In this document: in pieces, positions 23,642 to 64,000 of the stretch | Numbering within the stretch: the first letter of the stretch is position 1 | Layout: each line of letters starts with the position of its first letter | Assembly (NCBI GenBank): GCA_013397435.1 | Contig: VZRG01001668.1 | Span: forward strand, 1 to 64,000 | Direction: 5' to 3' | Length of the DNA stretch: 64,000 nt | Source: Erythrocercus mccallii | Lineage: Eukaryota; Chordata; Aves; Passeriformes; Dicruridae | Notes under the pieces: model-generated | Told to the model about the DNA's origin: nothing | Databases searched by the model: none | What the model saw: only the letters and a program-made list of their open reading frames with translations | Translations under genes and position numbers: made by a program

Positions 23642-24419
23642 NNNNNNNNNNNNNNNNNNNNNNNNNNNNNNNNNNNNNNNNNNNNNNNNNNNNNNNNNNN
23701 NNNNNNNNNNNNNNNNNNNNNNNNNNNNNNNNNNNNNNNNNNNNNNNNNNNNNNNNNNNNNNNNNNNNNNNNNNNNNNNNNNNNNNNNNNNNNNNNNNNN
23801 NNNNNNNNNNNNNNNNNNNNNNNNNNNNNNNNNNNNNNNNNNNNNNNNNNNNNNNNNNNNNNNNNNNNNNNNNNNNNNNNNNNNNNNNNNNNNNNNNNNN
23901 NNNNNNNNNNNNNNNNNNNNNNNNNNNNNNNNNNNNNNNNNNNNNNNNNNNNNNNNNNNNNNNNNNNNNNNNNNNNNNNNNNNNNNNNNNNNNNNNNNNN
24001 NNNNNNNNNNNNNNNNNNNNNNNNNNNNNNNNNNNNNNNNNNNNNNNNNNNNNNNNNNNNNNNNNNNNNNNNNNNNNNNNNNNNNNNNNNNNNNNNNNNN
24101 NNNNNNNNNNNNNNNNNNNNNNNNNNNNNNNNNNNNNNNNNNNNNNNNNNNNNNNNNNNNNNNNNNNNNNNNNNNNNNNNNNNNNNNNNNNNNNNNNNNN
24201 NNNNNNNNNNNNNNNNNNNNNNNNNNNNNNNNNNNNNNNNNNNNNNNNNNNNNNNNNNNNNNNNNNNNNNNNNNNNNNNNNNNNNNNNNNNNNNNNNNNN
24301 NNNNNNNNNNNNNNNNNNNNNNNNNNNNNNNNNNNNNNNNNNNNNNNNNNNNNNNNNNNNNNNNNNNNNNNNNNNNNNNNNNNNNNNNNNNNNNNNNNNN
24401 NNNNNNNNNNNNNNNNNNN
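23642..24419. other. Assembly gap (778 N)
   Basis: All bases are N. GC-rich sequence flanks it on both sides and a minisatellite abuts its right edge, which explains why it was not assembled. Open frames that span it are meaningless. Confidence 1.
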
Positions 24420-24420
24420 C

Positions 24421-24591
24421 GTCCCTGCTGTCCCGCTCGGGGCCCGGCGCTGCCGCTCACCCCGTCCGTCCCTGCTGTCCCGCTCGGGGCCCGGCGCTGC
24501 CGCTCACCCCGTCCCTGCTGTCCCGCTCGGGGCCCGGCGCTGCCGCTCACCCCGTCCCTGTTGTCCCGCTCGGGGTCCCGCGCTGCCCCCG
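24421..24591 (+). repeat. GC-rich minisatellite, 43-bp unit
   Basis: Three perfect 43-bp units start at 24421, 24468 and 24511, with an extra GTCC between the first two. A fourth, diverged and shortened unit starts at 24554. The unit begins gtccctgctgtcccgctcgg and ends gctcacccc. The array probably continues into the gap. Confidence 0.9.
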
Positions 24592-26637
24592 AGGTTCGGC
24601 CGCGGCCACTGCGGCTGCTCCTCGCTGGCCGTCTCTGACACGTTCCTCCCGTCCCGGGGAACTCGACGGACCTGTTACATGGATTATGTCCGTTTGCGTT
24701 TCCTTCGCTCTGTTTCCTGCTCTGTTTTGTTCATTTCCGTCGTTTCTCCTGCATACTGAAGCAATTTCTGTTGGATTGAGGACTGTTCGTTTCCGTTCGT
24801 GAGCTAATCAGCCTTCCTGGGCACACTTAAACAGATGTAGCGCTACCGCTGAGAGTAGGTGACTGCTTCGTGGAGTTCTGAACATGATGGGTCAGATGCT
24901 GTAAGATGGTCGGGGAGTAATTTGTTGCTTTTAGTCAGCTGTGGGGTAGTCACTGATCGTTAAATGTCTTTAATGGGATCCACAGACCGTTTTGACACGT
25001 GTGTGTTGTGCTGGTGACACGGAATGGGAGGGGATGTTTGGTTTGCAGGTGTTTTTGGCCTGCAGCTATTCCAGGAGTTCAGCTGACTTCCAGGGCTTGC
25101 CCTGCTTGGAGAGGAGAGCGTTGGCTGCCGGTGAATGGAGGCACAGGCACACGTAGCTTTGCCTTTTATTCCCAAGCCCGTTTGGTGTGCTGAAAAGCCA
25201 TTTGCTTTATAGGACAACACGGGTAGGGTCAGGTTTTTCCAAGGTTCTCCCAACCTTTACTCTGCTGTGCAGGTCTGAGCTCAGGTGGAGCTCTTGGTGT
25301 TCTGGATTAGCGGGAGGGCATGGGACAGATGCTCCAGGTGTGGAGCTGATGCACTCTTGGGAACTGAAGTAGCAACCCACACCCCTTGTCACATTTGAAG
25401 GAACCCTCTGAGCCTTACGGTCTGCATGGAGACCTTTCTGGGTACTGCTGGTCTGCTGGTGATAGTGGTGTAGCTGAGCAGCAAATGGTTTTTTTCCTGA
25501 AAAAGCTATTCATGTAAAAAGTGCAAGATCTTCACCTTGGTTAATTTTAAACATTCTCGTTGACCTGCACAGTGGGGTAAAGGTGCATGGAAGGCTGATG
25601 GCTTCTGTTTTGTGTAGCTTCAAGGAACTTAACAGTGGTATCAACTTGCCTAAGCAACCACCAAGTCGTACCATTCTTTGGAAAAGGGAAGTCCGTGGTT
25701 TGTGGTTTTCCTTGTCTAAGTGCACCTTTTTCTTTAATGCAGCCTTGCTGCAAGCAAACTGTTGGTAGCAGGAAGAAACAGGTTTGGGATCTGCTCAGCT
25801 CTGTGACACATTTCTTGTGCCATCCTGTGCTGAACCAAGATTCTTGACTCTTTAATATGCCTGCACTGCCCCTGGGATTTTGGATAGCATTTATCTGTGT
25901 GCCAAATGTTCTTTGTGCACAAGCTTTCATTCTGTTTTCCTAGCTTGCTTGCATCTAAGTAACCAGCTTTCTCTGGGGCTTTCTGGCAGTTCTAGCAAAA
26001 GCTATTATAGCTCTATTAACTATTATAAGTATTTTCTGAAAGGGCAATAGGCCAGTAGCATCACTCCCCCTTCCTAAGTCTGACAGTAGTCTGGTCTTGG
26101 CTGTACAGTCTCTATGGGAATATTCATTCAAGAGTGTAATTCCTTCCTGGTAGTCTAGTTGTTCTCTACTGAATAAAGTTTGCCTTTCCTTTCTTTCAGT
26201 TCTGGGAAATCCAGTTAATTATACAAATGAGAGCAAACGTTATGTGCTGAGTCAGTGGTGTGGGGGAAGCAGTAGCGTGGCTTCCTGGCCTAGCATGGTT
26301 CTCTGTTGGAATTGTTGTACTAGACCAGTGTTGCCTTCTTGAAATATCTGCTCTGCCAGAGCTGTAACTGAGCTGTTTTATGTCAAAAGTCATATTTTTG
26401 TTCTTCTGCAGAATGTGACGGAGCAGATGTCGCATCTGGAGGAAAAAAAATATACAAGCTATCAGAGTTTGATTTGGGAGCTCCTGCTCTGGGGTTATAG
26501 ATTGCCTGCAGCTTTCCATGTGGGAAGGCTTTCCTGTCAGTTACTTGATTTAAGGTGGTTCTTTGTGAAGGATGTACCAATCTCTGTTTTCTCTGGTGTA
26601 AACTGATTGCTGTTTGTCCCCTTATTGCTGCATGCAG

Positions 26638-54869
<28,232 letters not shown>

Positions 54870-56755
54870 TCTGCTGGTCCTGCTGCCTGCATCACTTCCA
54901 TTGGAGCTGGGATGAGTGTCAGGGAGGGAGATGCACTTCAGCCACTTCCAGGGCATTAACGGGGCACCACGCTGTGCATCTGCTGCACTGCCTCTCTCTC
55001 CCCACCCAGCCTCCCTCCTCTTGGATATCCTGATTCACTGTGGATTTCTGGCATGTTTCAGAAGCAAAATGGATTGTTTCCTGCCAGCTGCACCTAGGAA
55101 AGCCACTGAACACTATTTTTCTGGCTTGAGAAATATTTCTCTGGCCTTTTCAGGCTTCTTTACTGTGGTGCCTTAGAACTTGGCTGCAAGCTGTGAAGCC
55201 ACCCTGGCTTGCCTGCCAGGGAGGGAATTGCTATAGGAGACGCTCCTGGGTAAAGACCAGCACTTCTGGAACAGCTTCTCCCACTGACTGCCCTGCCCAG
55301 AACAGTGGGGAAATTGGACATCCAGCAACATGTCCCACCAGGACAGCACATGTATGTATTTGCATGTGTTTCCCAGAACAACTCACTGAGATTTTGGCCT
55401 CTGACACACATCAGAGGAAGGAGTAAAAAGCCCCAGGAATTGGGCAGCTCTCCTGAAATACCTTGTCTCTGGGGAAGCACGTATGAATTGTTGTTTTGGT
55501 TTTGTGGGCTTTTGTTCCTTCTCTGTCTCTGAATACCTCCAAAAGCCTGCCTAGAAACACTAAGACTGAGCTCTGCTTGCCCTTTCTGATGGCAAATGAG
55601 GCAGGCTGCAAGTGAGCCACTGGAGCATTTTCAGAACCTGCACCTGCAGTGAATTTGCCTGCCCAAAACCTTAACCTAGGTGAAAGTATTTGAACTTGAA
55701 TGTGTAGTTCTGTACTAGGCACCAGGTGTGGACACTCCTGAGTGCTTGAGCTCTTGGCCTGTGGATGTGAGGTGACAGAAATGGTGGCAGAAGGTGATTG
55801 TCAAAAAGCCAAAGGTTTGAAGCGGCCCAGACCTTGGGCATGGACAATGGCAAAAGGAGACTTGCCCAAGGTTAATTAAAGGATGGATTTGTCATGAATA
55901 GAAAAGTGCTGGAGAATGTCCCATCCTACCTGCAGTGGCAGCTGAAGAACTAACAATTCAGTTGCCACTACCTCATCCTTTCCTGGAGATTGTGCAAGTT
56001 GCTCCTTTTGAAGGTCCTTCTTGCAGCTGCTGCTGCAGCACCTGAGCTGATTCTCCAAACAGAAATTTTCCTCAGGGTCATTCCCTGCTCTGGGGGGGGA
56101 AAAAGGGCTTGGAGTCATTGGGAGGTGGATAGGCGTGTATTTTCTTCCAACACTTCTTCCTCCCTTGGTGGGAGAAGGAAGGAAGAAAGCTACTGCTGCA
56201 GTAGCTGACATGGTTAGCAGAACTGAACAAAAAGCTGGATCAAGTTCTGCTCCTAAGTCTCACAAACATCACAGTTTAACTGGATTTTTCCTTTTTCCCC
56301 TCCTCCTCCCTTCAGCATTGAATGGAGGGGAATGGGTGTTAGTCTTTGCTGTTACTTTGGCTGCCTCCCCCTACCCATGAGTTTAAAGTATTATGTAACA
56401 TAACATGGGACCAGCCATCACCTGACATCAGGTGTGCAAGGGGGGCGTTTTTAGTCTGTGTAGTGGTGTTTTAGAAACACTGGGGGCTCCCTGTGCTGTG
56501 AGTCAGGCAGGAACCTCTCTAAACTGGGTCCAGTGGATCCAGGATTGTTAACAGGATTTGCCCTCTCATTCCCCCTCCCAGGCTGGTTTGTGAGGGGACC
56601 CCTGAAGGGAGAGTCCTGGGTGATGTGTGGGTGGGCTTTATGAACTGTGATTTGCACAGCTCCACGTTCTAGCTAAATTAAAAAGCAGTAACTGTATGCT
56701 ATTGAGAACAAGATTTTGTGGTCTCTGTGTTAAATAAAGCCGGAAGCTGTAACTT
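54870..56755 (+). other. LIMK2: LIMK2 3' UTR
   Basis: About 1.9 kb follow the TAG at 54867-54869 up to the region just after the AATAAA at 56733. There is no intron or further coding exon that I recognise. Confidence 0.75.
56733..56738 (+). terminator. LIMK2: LIMK2 poly(A) signal AATAAA
   Basis: AATAAA occurs about 1.86 kb after the stop codon, followed by a T-rich stretch (aactttctcaggtttctattg). It is the first canonical hexamer I saw after the stop. Confidence 0.75.
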
Positions 56756-57510
56756 TCTCAGGTTTCTATTGTAGTCAGAAAATGGCAACATCAGAACTGC
56801 CCAGATGAGGTACCACCTAGAACATCCTTTTTTGAGTCAGTGGACTCTGCCACACTCACAGAGCTGCGGAATCACAGTGCAGTGCTCTGTAGGACTATTT
56901 ACCTGGAGTGAGGGAAAGGGAAGAAGTTCTGTTCATTCATTGGTTGGTTTTTAAGGATGGACAGGAGTCAGCAGATCATGGAGCCTCTCTCCATTTTCCT
57001 TTTCTAATCCAGGGCTAAAAAAATCATCTTATTCTGAAATATATAGTTCAGGGGACATTCGTTAAGACAACTGAACAAAAATGCTGGCTCTGTTAGTACC
57101 TCCTGTAACCTGCTGAGCTCTGTCTCCATTGTACTTCTCAAGGGACGGAGCTGCTGCTGAGCAGCACCAAAGCAGAACTGACCCAGGTCAGTGCAGGAAG
57201 GGGCTGTAACCAAGAGTGTGTTCCCATGTGCCAGCCTGCTGAGTCACCCACAGCTCACACCCCCACAGCTGCTTTTCAGGAACAGAGTCCCAGTGTGAGA
57301 GCAGCTGCTGGCAGCAGAGAGACAAACTCCATGTCCCTTGTCAGTGCTGGTGAGTGCAGGCACTGCTTGTAGGGATTTACCTTTGGGCCTGGCAAACTGA
57401 AGTGGCATCTTCCCTTCTCCTCAATTCACAGTCTGAAACAAGGCAAAGGATGCTGCTCTGGCAGGAGGAATGCACAGATGAGCCACAGTCCACACAAGTC
57501 TACAGAGCAT
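56756..57510. other. LIMK2-PIK3IP1 convergent intergenic region
   Basis: About 0.75 kb separates the 3' ends of two genes transcribed towards each other. No repeat, RNA gene or exon was recognised. Confidence 0.55.
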
Positions 57511-57523
57511 TCTTCTTTTAAGC

Positions 57524-57529
57524 TTTAAT
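57524..57529 (-). terminator. PIK3IP1: PIK3IP1 poly(A) signal (ATTAAA on minus strand)
   Basis: The plus strand reads TTTAAT, giving ATTAAA on the minus strand about 1.39 kb after the stop codon. I saw no minus-strand AATAAA before it. This would give a 3' UTR of about 1.4 kb (57510-58913). Confidence 0.5.
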
Positions 57530-58913
57530 ACAAGGTAGCACAGTCTGCACCTTCTCATAATGAGGTATTTAAAACATTTTACAAAGAAATGGTATTCAAA
57601 GGCATTTAAAAATAAAATATTTCCCTTTTCTGAATCAAACATTAACACTAAAACCCCTGCTGCCAAGTGCTGCTCCCTGTTAGGCCCACAGCTATAAAGC
57701 AGATGGCTGGAAAACTTACTTGAATGGCTTGAATCCCCTGAAGCAGGGACAGATGTTTCCCTGAACTGGCCTTGCCTTGATGCCATTAGGGAGACACTGC
57801 AGCAACCATCCCTTCCAAACCCCCTGAAATGCTAATAAAAGTTGTTACAAAACCTCTCTAATAGGACCAGGCTCTGTAAGTAAGTAGTCTTGCTGCACAA
57901 GCTGAGTGTGTGACAGAGGCTGGGCCAGGAGCCACGCCAGAACTTCAGTATCTTACAAAACAGCTGCCCTGTTCTGCCCTTAGAGCCAGAACTGCTGCAG
58001 TGTGAGCAGGGTGACCTCCACAGCTTGGCCACTCTGTGGCCCACAGTCTCACAGCACTGGCTCTGGAGGAAGCCAAGGGAGTTCAGAAGAGGATGTTATC
58101 TATCCTCAGTGTTTAACCTGCTGTAAGTAACTGAAGAGCAGTTTTTCTCACTCCACAACTATCTACCACTCGTCCTTGCTTTCCTGATCTGTCTAAGTGA
58201 GCAGGAGGCACAGACAGACACCCCCAGACACCTACTACTGTGGCTGTGCATGTAGCACCACAGGAGAATGGAGAAGTGGCCTCAGCCCTGGAAGACCTGG
58301 ATTTGTCAAGAGCTTGAGGAGAGCACTGGGGCTAAACATACTGCTTCTGGCCAAAGATGTCCCTCAAATACGCTCTTCCTTGGAAAAAAACCTGATCCAG
58401 CAGGATTCTGGACAGTGCTTCCAGCTCTCAGCCACTAAAGCAAAAAAGCAGGAACTACAATCAGAGTGTAATTATCTAGCTAAATCTGACATGAAGCTCC
58501 CCTCAGTCCCTGCAGTACTGTTCTCTCCTGAGGTTCCAGGCTGAAACTTAAGTAACAGTGTACACCGTTAAATAGGAAAAGAACAGAAAAAGAGGAAGCC
58601 ACAACCACACTCTGGGCTATGGGATCTGTGGCCAGTTGTAAGCTTGGCCCATCATCCCCCCCAGCTCCTTGGCACACCATGGAGATAGGTGGGAGGAAGC
58701 AGCAGGGTCCACCACACCAGTCCCCAGCTGGTCATGCACTGAATGGTGCCCCTCAAACAGATGATGAATAGCCCATTGTTCTGTTCCTCTGCATCACCTT
58801 CATCCGGCGTTCATCAAAAAGAAAACAAAATAGAAATGAACACACGCAACCCCTGCACTCACAGTGGGAAGCTGGAGGCTTTGCTCAGCCTGGAGCGCTC
58901 CTGCCTGAGCTGC

Positions 58914-61900
58914 TCAGGCACCAGGAGTCCCCGCCTGCCCCATGAGGGGGCCACTGCCATCCCGTGTCTCCTCCAGGGGTGTCTGGTTGGTGTGCACCAC
59001 GATGGTGTTCTCATCCACCAGCTCGCACGCGGGGTTGCTGAATGCGGACAGCGGCAGCGTGATGCGCTGCATTTCACGCTCATAAACCTTCTGTTCGTGC
59101 TTCTCCTTCAGGTCTTTCCCCCTGCATTAGAACAAAACCCAAAACATATGCATGGGGTGAGTGCTGCTTGGAGGGAGAGTCTCAGTAAAGCTGATAGAAA
59201 AGAAGGGACTCCGCTCTTTAAGTTAAACAGAAGTTTCTGCTGCATACAAAGGGCCAGAAATATTCCCTACTGTAAGCAGAGGACCACAGCTGAGCATGTC
59301 TGAAAAACAAGCAGCCAAGTGAAGTCTGTCCCTCCCTCAAACTGGCTTATTCACTGACATTGCTGCTGATAAATGACTGTAAAGCCAGGCCCCTCCTTCA
59401 AACCACAGCGCTGCCATGTGTTTCCTTATCCTTTACAGTCCCACAGCACTGCCTTGCGCAGGCCCAGGGGAGAAGTGAGACAGTGCAGAGGCCACTACTG
59501 TGGAAAAGAGCTTCTGTAACCTGCTTCATCTGAAACAAATACTGGAAGTGCTGACAGCTTCTGCCTTTTGTTGCAGCAAATTAAGCTGTCCAGAAAGTAT
59601 TAAAGCTGACTTCAGAGCTGGCCCTGCTTTCTGCCATTGCAGCTGTAACAGCTTAATGCCACAACCAGCTCCTCAAACCAACCTCAGTCTGCAGCCTGTT
59701 GCTAAGGGAAGGAACACCTCTGTAATTTGTGCTGTGGAAGAACTGCCTTGCTTTAAAAATGGATTTGGCATTAATAGCATGTTGTCTCCAGAACAGTTGT
59801 GTACACCAAGAACTACTAAACCCATTAAAGGTTTCTCACCACACCTACTACCCAAACCTACCAGCTTACACATGCAATTTTGAGATCAAGGCAAGGATGG
59901 AGACTTGCACTACAGCCCTGCTGTCAGCTCTCTGTGACTGGAAAGCAAAGCTGCATCTGGACAAAGCCCAGCATTGGTCTATTGCTTCCTCCTGCTGAGG
60001 ATAGGAGAGAGGTGGGACAGGCACCACTCGCTCCTCCTGAGGCTCGTGATCTCAAGCAGGCAGAGCTGCTGGGGTTTCCTGTCAGCATTTTGGCTGCTTT
60101 TCAAAGCTGCCTACAAGCATGCAGCAGTGGCTGCCATTCCTGCCAGCACACAAGACAGCATTCTCTGAAGTGACACCTCAAATCAGATTCCTCGACAAGC
60201 AGCGCTCTGTGTTTTGCCCCTTACATAACACTCCTCCCTCTGCTTTTTTTCTGTCAGCGTTTATTATAAACACTTATATAAGGACATGTCCCAGCTTGGG
60301 AAAGGGCTCCTTCTGCTTGGTTGTGTCAGACTGTTGTCAAACAGCCAAAACACAGAATAAACCCTCCCAGAGGAGGGAGCCTGGGCCTTTGCTTGCTGCA
60401 GGGACCATCACTGCTATTTGTTAATCCTGCTCTCTCTCTTACAACTAAGCAGCTTGCTACTGCCACTACCCTCAAACACCGCTAAGCTACAGAAACATTT
60501 CTGTCCAACACAGTGAAGTGGCTGAAGAAATAGTAACTGAAGTCCAAATCAAAACTCACCTTAAAGTATACAGGACCTTTGCTAAAATGAACTTTGACCA
60601 AAAAAAAAAGTGCTACCTGATAGCTTCACAGGATACAATGCATGAGTAGCAAAAAAAATTGCCAATTGTTTTTCTCCTCTAAAGACAGACTAGAGAAAAC
60701 AGGGGAACAGGTGGTCTGCTAAAAAGTACACAAGAGTTGTTCTTTTTCTGATCAAAAGAAACTTCCTGTGAGGGCAGTTGGGATCTGTTCTTTCCAATTC
60801 TGACAAAATCCAGATTTTGTCTCCTCTGGATACATCTGAAAAAGCCACATCAAGGTGCACATGCACACACAAAACCCCCAAATATTAAAGAGGGCAAATT
60901 GAAACTTGAAGTGAGACAGATCATCATAACAACAGGGGAAATGGAGAAGAACAGAATTAACTCTTCAGTAGTTCTTTCCTCAGTGTGACAAGCAAACTTG
61001 CTCAGTGTGCCATAACCAAACATACGCTTCTGTCCCATTTCCTTGGGATCTCGTTGGGTCTGCAGGTGCCCAGACATTCCTGCTCTATATACACCAGTTT
61101 TTGAACAAAGAACAGCCACTCACCTCTTATAGATGTATCCCAGGACAATGCCAGACCCAATGGCAATGATTATCACCATCATGATCAGCCCCAGCACATA
61201 ACCTGTGAAAGGAGGAAGAAAAGAGCCAAAATTAGAGGCTATAAAGTTGCTTTCAGAGTATCAAAACAGGTCTGTCCTGCCAGAATTCCAGGAATGGATC
61301 CATCACGTGATCCTGGGTTTGTACCTAGTGTCCCTAAGTCCTTCTTTTCTTTGGAGTTCATCTGTACTCTCTGACTGATGCCAATGACGGGCTGCACTGC
61401 GGCGGCCTCGCTCCGGGAGGGCAAGGTATCAGCTGGTTCAAACACCTGCTCATCCTCCTGGGAAGTAGCAACTTCTGCTGTAGGGACTGGGGCTGTGGTA
61501 GCTGTAGCATCTGTTGAGAGGGGAAAAAATATATATACAACATACTAAGCACTTATGAGTACTTCAAAACAACATGTGCCTTGAGAGTGGGACAGCTCTA
61601 GACTGCTATCACTGAACTGCCTTCAAAGCACACTGAAAAACACTTGTTCCCCCTTAAGTTGTTGCCAGAAATCCTGCCAAAGTAGATGAGAAATGTGCTC
61701 CTCCCCCCACTTTCCTTTGACATGAACTATTTAACTAAGAGTCCAAGGCACCACCAGAGATGAGGGAAGTCAGACAGCAGAATGAAACCCAGGCTCAGGG
61801 CATGAGTCCAGAGGATGCACAATGACTTCATTTAGTGTATAGATCGATATACAGGCTGCAGCTTCAATCATGCTGAACAGACATGAACAAGATTATGAGA

Positions 61901-64000
61901 ATCTCCATCCCAAATCTCCCAGGAGCCTATTTATCTCTCTTCTGCCTCAATCTTCTTGACACGGGAAAGTTTGACAGGAGACTGCAGCTGGTGTGAAAAC
62001 AACCTGGGATATTCTTCCCTGGCCCCTCTTTGCAGTGGTGTACCAAACTCTGATAGTCTGAGACACCACTGGACAGGCTAAGTCAGAGCAGCCCTCAGGC
62101 AGTACAGCCACTAAAGACAAGTTCCTCCTCAGCCAAGGACCAAAAAAGGCACCCAAGGATACAGGTTCCTTCCCAGCCCTGTTTTTTATCAATGCTCTTT
62201 TTCATCAACAGCATTGGAAGATTTTCAAGGCAGCTCCTTCCTTTGTGACATAGTTTAAATGGAAGCTGTAGCACTGTAAAAGCTGTGACGGTGTAAAGTA
62301 GGTATCTATTACCTGTTCTACACAAACTCCTCTCCTTTTTGGAAATTCTATTCACAGTATTCATCAAACCTGAAAACTCACTCCACCTGCATCTCCCTCC
62401 ACAGCAGGCAATAACTCCATGTGGATTTTCTACCTGCAGCCATTTTGAGTCCTCAGTGGAATGTGAAATGGAAGTACAGTAGGGAGTCAGAGACAGGAAA
62501 TCAGGGGTCCTGCACAGTAACTTCATGTAGGGTCAGCCCAGGCAACTGAACTAAACTGAACTGTTGGGCCATGAAAAGGTGCCCACTCTGAGATGCAAAA
62601 ATACGAAACCTATTAAACATGCAAATGGCTGAAAAGTCAGGAAACTCCTCTGATCCTAAAGCTGCAAGAGTGTTTTGAGTAAGGATCTTGGCAGCAGACC
62701 ATTTTTTTTTGCTTCATCTTTAGGGAAAAGCAGGCAAAAAAAGAGCAAAGTGAAAAAAAGGGGAGGGTGTATGTGCGTGGGAAAAGTATTTACATGCTAT
62801 CTCAGGGGACAGTGGTGTGAGTAAATCTTGCAGGGCTCAGAAAGTAGTAAACAGTTCAAAAAACCCCAAGTGGTTACTCTGGTGTCAGTCAATACTGACA
62901 CCTCCTCTCCCTGAAACAGGCTTCAGCTACAGTTCTTTTGGCAAACTGTTTCTCACTGTGACTATACAGGAGGAATCCAGTGTTTCCATTTCTTACTGTC
63001 CTCCCTTCTAGTTCTCATTTTTTCCACATTCTTCCCCTGCACCCCGTACTCAAATTCCCACTGGCAATCCTTTAACAGCAGGAAGCTTCTTTAGTCAGCT
63101 GTAATGTGTCCTACAGCAACAGTCTACCCACACCTCAGCAGTTCCTAGATGTCCAGACCTCAGCCTTTTGCAACACAGCTAGAGAGCGCTGCAGTGATAA
63201 GCGAATTATGGGGGAGTGGGGGCTTTTCACGGGCCTTTTGTGGCACTAATGGCAAAGCCATTTTCTAGGGGCGGAGCACGGCGTAGCTGGGAGGCAGATG
63301 CGCACACACAGGCGGGGGCTGGAGGGGAGCCCTGGGTACGCGGTGTTTCCGAGGGAGGTGCCGGCGTAGCCCGGGGTTGTTTGTGTGCAGGGGGGACCCC
63401 ACCCTGGTGAGAAATCCGGCTCCCCGCGGTAGGGGGCAGGCCAGGGAGGGCAGGAAAAGAGGGGCCCCGCCGGCGGCCACTCTTACCTGAGCATTGGGCG
63501 ATGTCGCAGGATCGCCGCTCGGGGATCCCGGTAGCGCCTTTGATGTAGCACCAGGGCGCGGCGTCGCCGTCCGGGTTCCTGCAGCTGTTGTGGTCCTCAT
63601 CGACTGCTAGGGAGCAGCGGGCCGTCAGCGCGGCCGCGGCACCCCCCGCTCCCCCGAGAGCCCCCCCGGCCGCGTCCCCCGGCCCCGGACCCACCTGCCG
63701 GGAGCGCGGCGCCGCGGCCGCTCCGCACCGTCAGCCAGTTGAGGCACGGGGCGCCGCCGGAGGCCACTTGCCGGCTGCCGCGGTAGGACGCGCCGTTGCC
63801 GCGGAGGCACTCTGCGGAGAGACGAGCCGAGCCTGGCGGGCGGCCCGGGCAGCCCCCGCCGCTCCGAGCCGCTCCCCAGCGCGGCCCCCGCCTTCCCCAC
63901 GGGGCTGTTCCCCCTCCCGAGACCGGCCTTTGTCCCCCACAAAGCCGGGCCGGCACTCACCCTCGGCGCCGCGGGCGGCCCCCAGCAGCAGCGAGCCCAG
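58914..64000 (-). CDS. PIK3IP1: Phosphoinositide-3-kinase-interacting protein 1 (start beyond window)
   Basis: PIK3IP1 is a type I membrane protein that binds the p110 catalytic subunit and dampens PI3K signalling, notably in T cells. Exons in order are 64000-63961 (partial), 63811-63695, 63606-63487, 61510-61325, 61202-61124 and 59121-58914; borders are GT-AG and phases agree. The partial first exon (LGSLLLGAARGAEG) is the end of a signal peptide; the ATG lies beyond 64000. Exons 2-3 encode one kringle domain with six cysteines (ECLRG, APCLNW, NSCRNPD, WCY, RSCD, AQCS). A Thr/Ala/Glu-rich stalk follows, with the conserved block SEAAAVQPVIGISQRVQMNS. Exon 5 is the membrane segment (YVLGLIMMVIIIAIGSGIVL), then YKRGKDLKE. 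The tail contains QRITLPLSAFSNPACELVDE and ends PLMGQAGTPGA before TGA at 58916-58914. Confidence 0.95.
59122..61123 (-). other. PIK3IP1: PIK3IP1 last intron
   Basis: A 2-kb intron separates the membrane-segment exon from the cytoplasmic-tail exon. No repeat family, exon or RNA gene was recognised. Confidence 0.5.
61511..63486 (-). other. PIK3IP1: PIK3IP1 intron between kringle and stalk exons
   Basis: A 2-kb intron whose first 250 bases (63240-63486) belong to the CpG island. No other exon or repeat was recognised. Confidence 0.5.
63240..64000 (-). promoter_or_regulatory. PIK3IP1: CpG island at the PIK3IP1 5' end
   Basis: The sequence becomes very GC- and CpG-rich from about 63240 to the window end and covers exons 1-3. 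The promoter itself lies beyond 64000. Confidence 0.6.

Larger units (their letters stand above)
23571..24660 (+). promoter_or_regulatory. LIMK2: LIMK2 CpG island, mostly in an assembly gap
   Basis: CpG-rich sequence is present on both sides of the N run. It lies upstream of LIMK2 exon 2 and should contain the main LIMK2 promoter. The short first coding exon (about 16 nt of coding sequence in mammals) was not found in the readable sequence, so it is probably in the gap. Confidence 0.6.

Noticed and set aside
23454..24759. Long open frames across 23454-24759
   Set aside because: Most of their length is N. The readable part is minisatellite.
58743..59303. Plus-strand frame of 186 codons over the PIK3IP1 last exon
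   Set aside because: It is the shadow of the minus-strand coding exon 59121-58914, whose conserved protein and splice phase are clear.

Overview
This is vertebrate nuclear DNA, almost certainly from a bird. Genes are split by GT-AG introns, promoters lie in CpG islands, and the only recognisable transposons are two decayed CR1 LINE 3' ends. Introns and intergenic gaps are short, as on an avian microchromosome. I read five protein-coding genes by assembling exons by eye, checking each splice site and codon phase. Family comparisons are from memory; no search was run.

Layout: (1) 967-2689 +, the last four coding exons of HNF1A. (2) 5456-8209 -, CUSTOS (C12orf43), complete, converging on HNF1A; its promoter carries two ZNF143-type motifs in a 30-bp tandem repeat and a YY1-type motif over the start codon. 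(3) about 9.3-23 kb +, RNF185, an ER RING ubiquitin ligase, all coding exons present including a 19-nt microexon. (4) about 24-56.75 kb +, LIMK2, with LIM, LIM, PDZ and kinase regions in 15 exons plus an alternative first exon at 36054; the few codons of the usual first exon are missing, probably inside a 778-N gap in its CpG island. (5) 57.5-64 kb -, PIK3IP1 (kringle protein), complete except for its start, converging on LIMK2.

In mammals HNF1A-C12orf43 and RNF185-LIMK2-PIK3IP1 are two separate neighbourhoods (human 12q24 and 22q12). Here they join between CUSTOS and RNF185. The five genes have unrelated jobs (transcription factor, Wnt-linked nuclear protein, ER quality control, actin control, PI3K restraint), so the window looks like conserved linkage, not a functional cluster.

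I found no new biological system. The points most worth checking are: an exact 1746-bp direct duplication split by a single N (probably an unmerged contig overlap); the gap that hides the LIMK2 first exon; a CUSTOS exon whose in-phase acceptor reads GG instead of AG; the repeated ZNF143 motifs; and a possible short RNF185 isoform without its second membrane segment.
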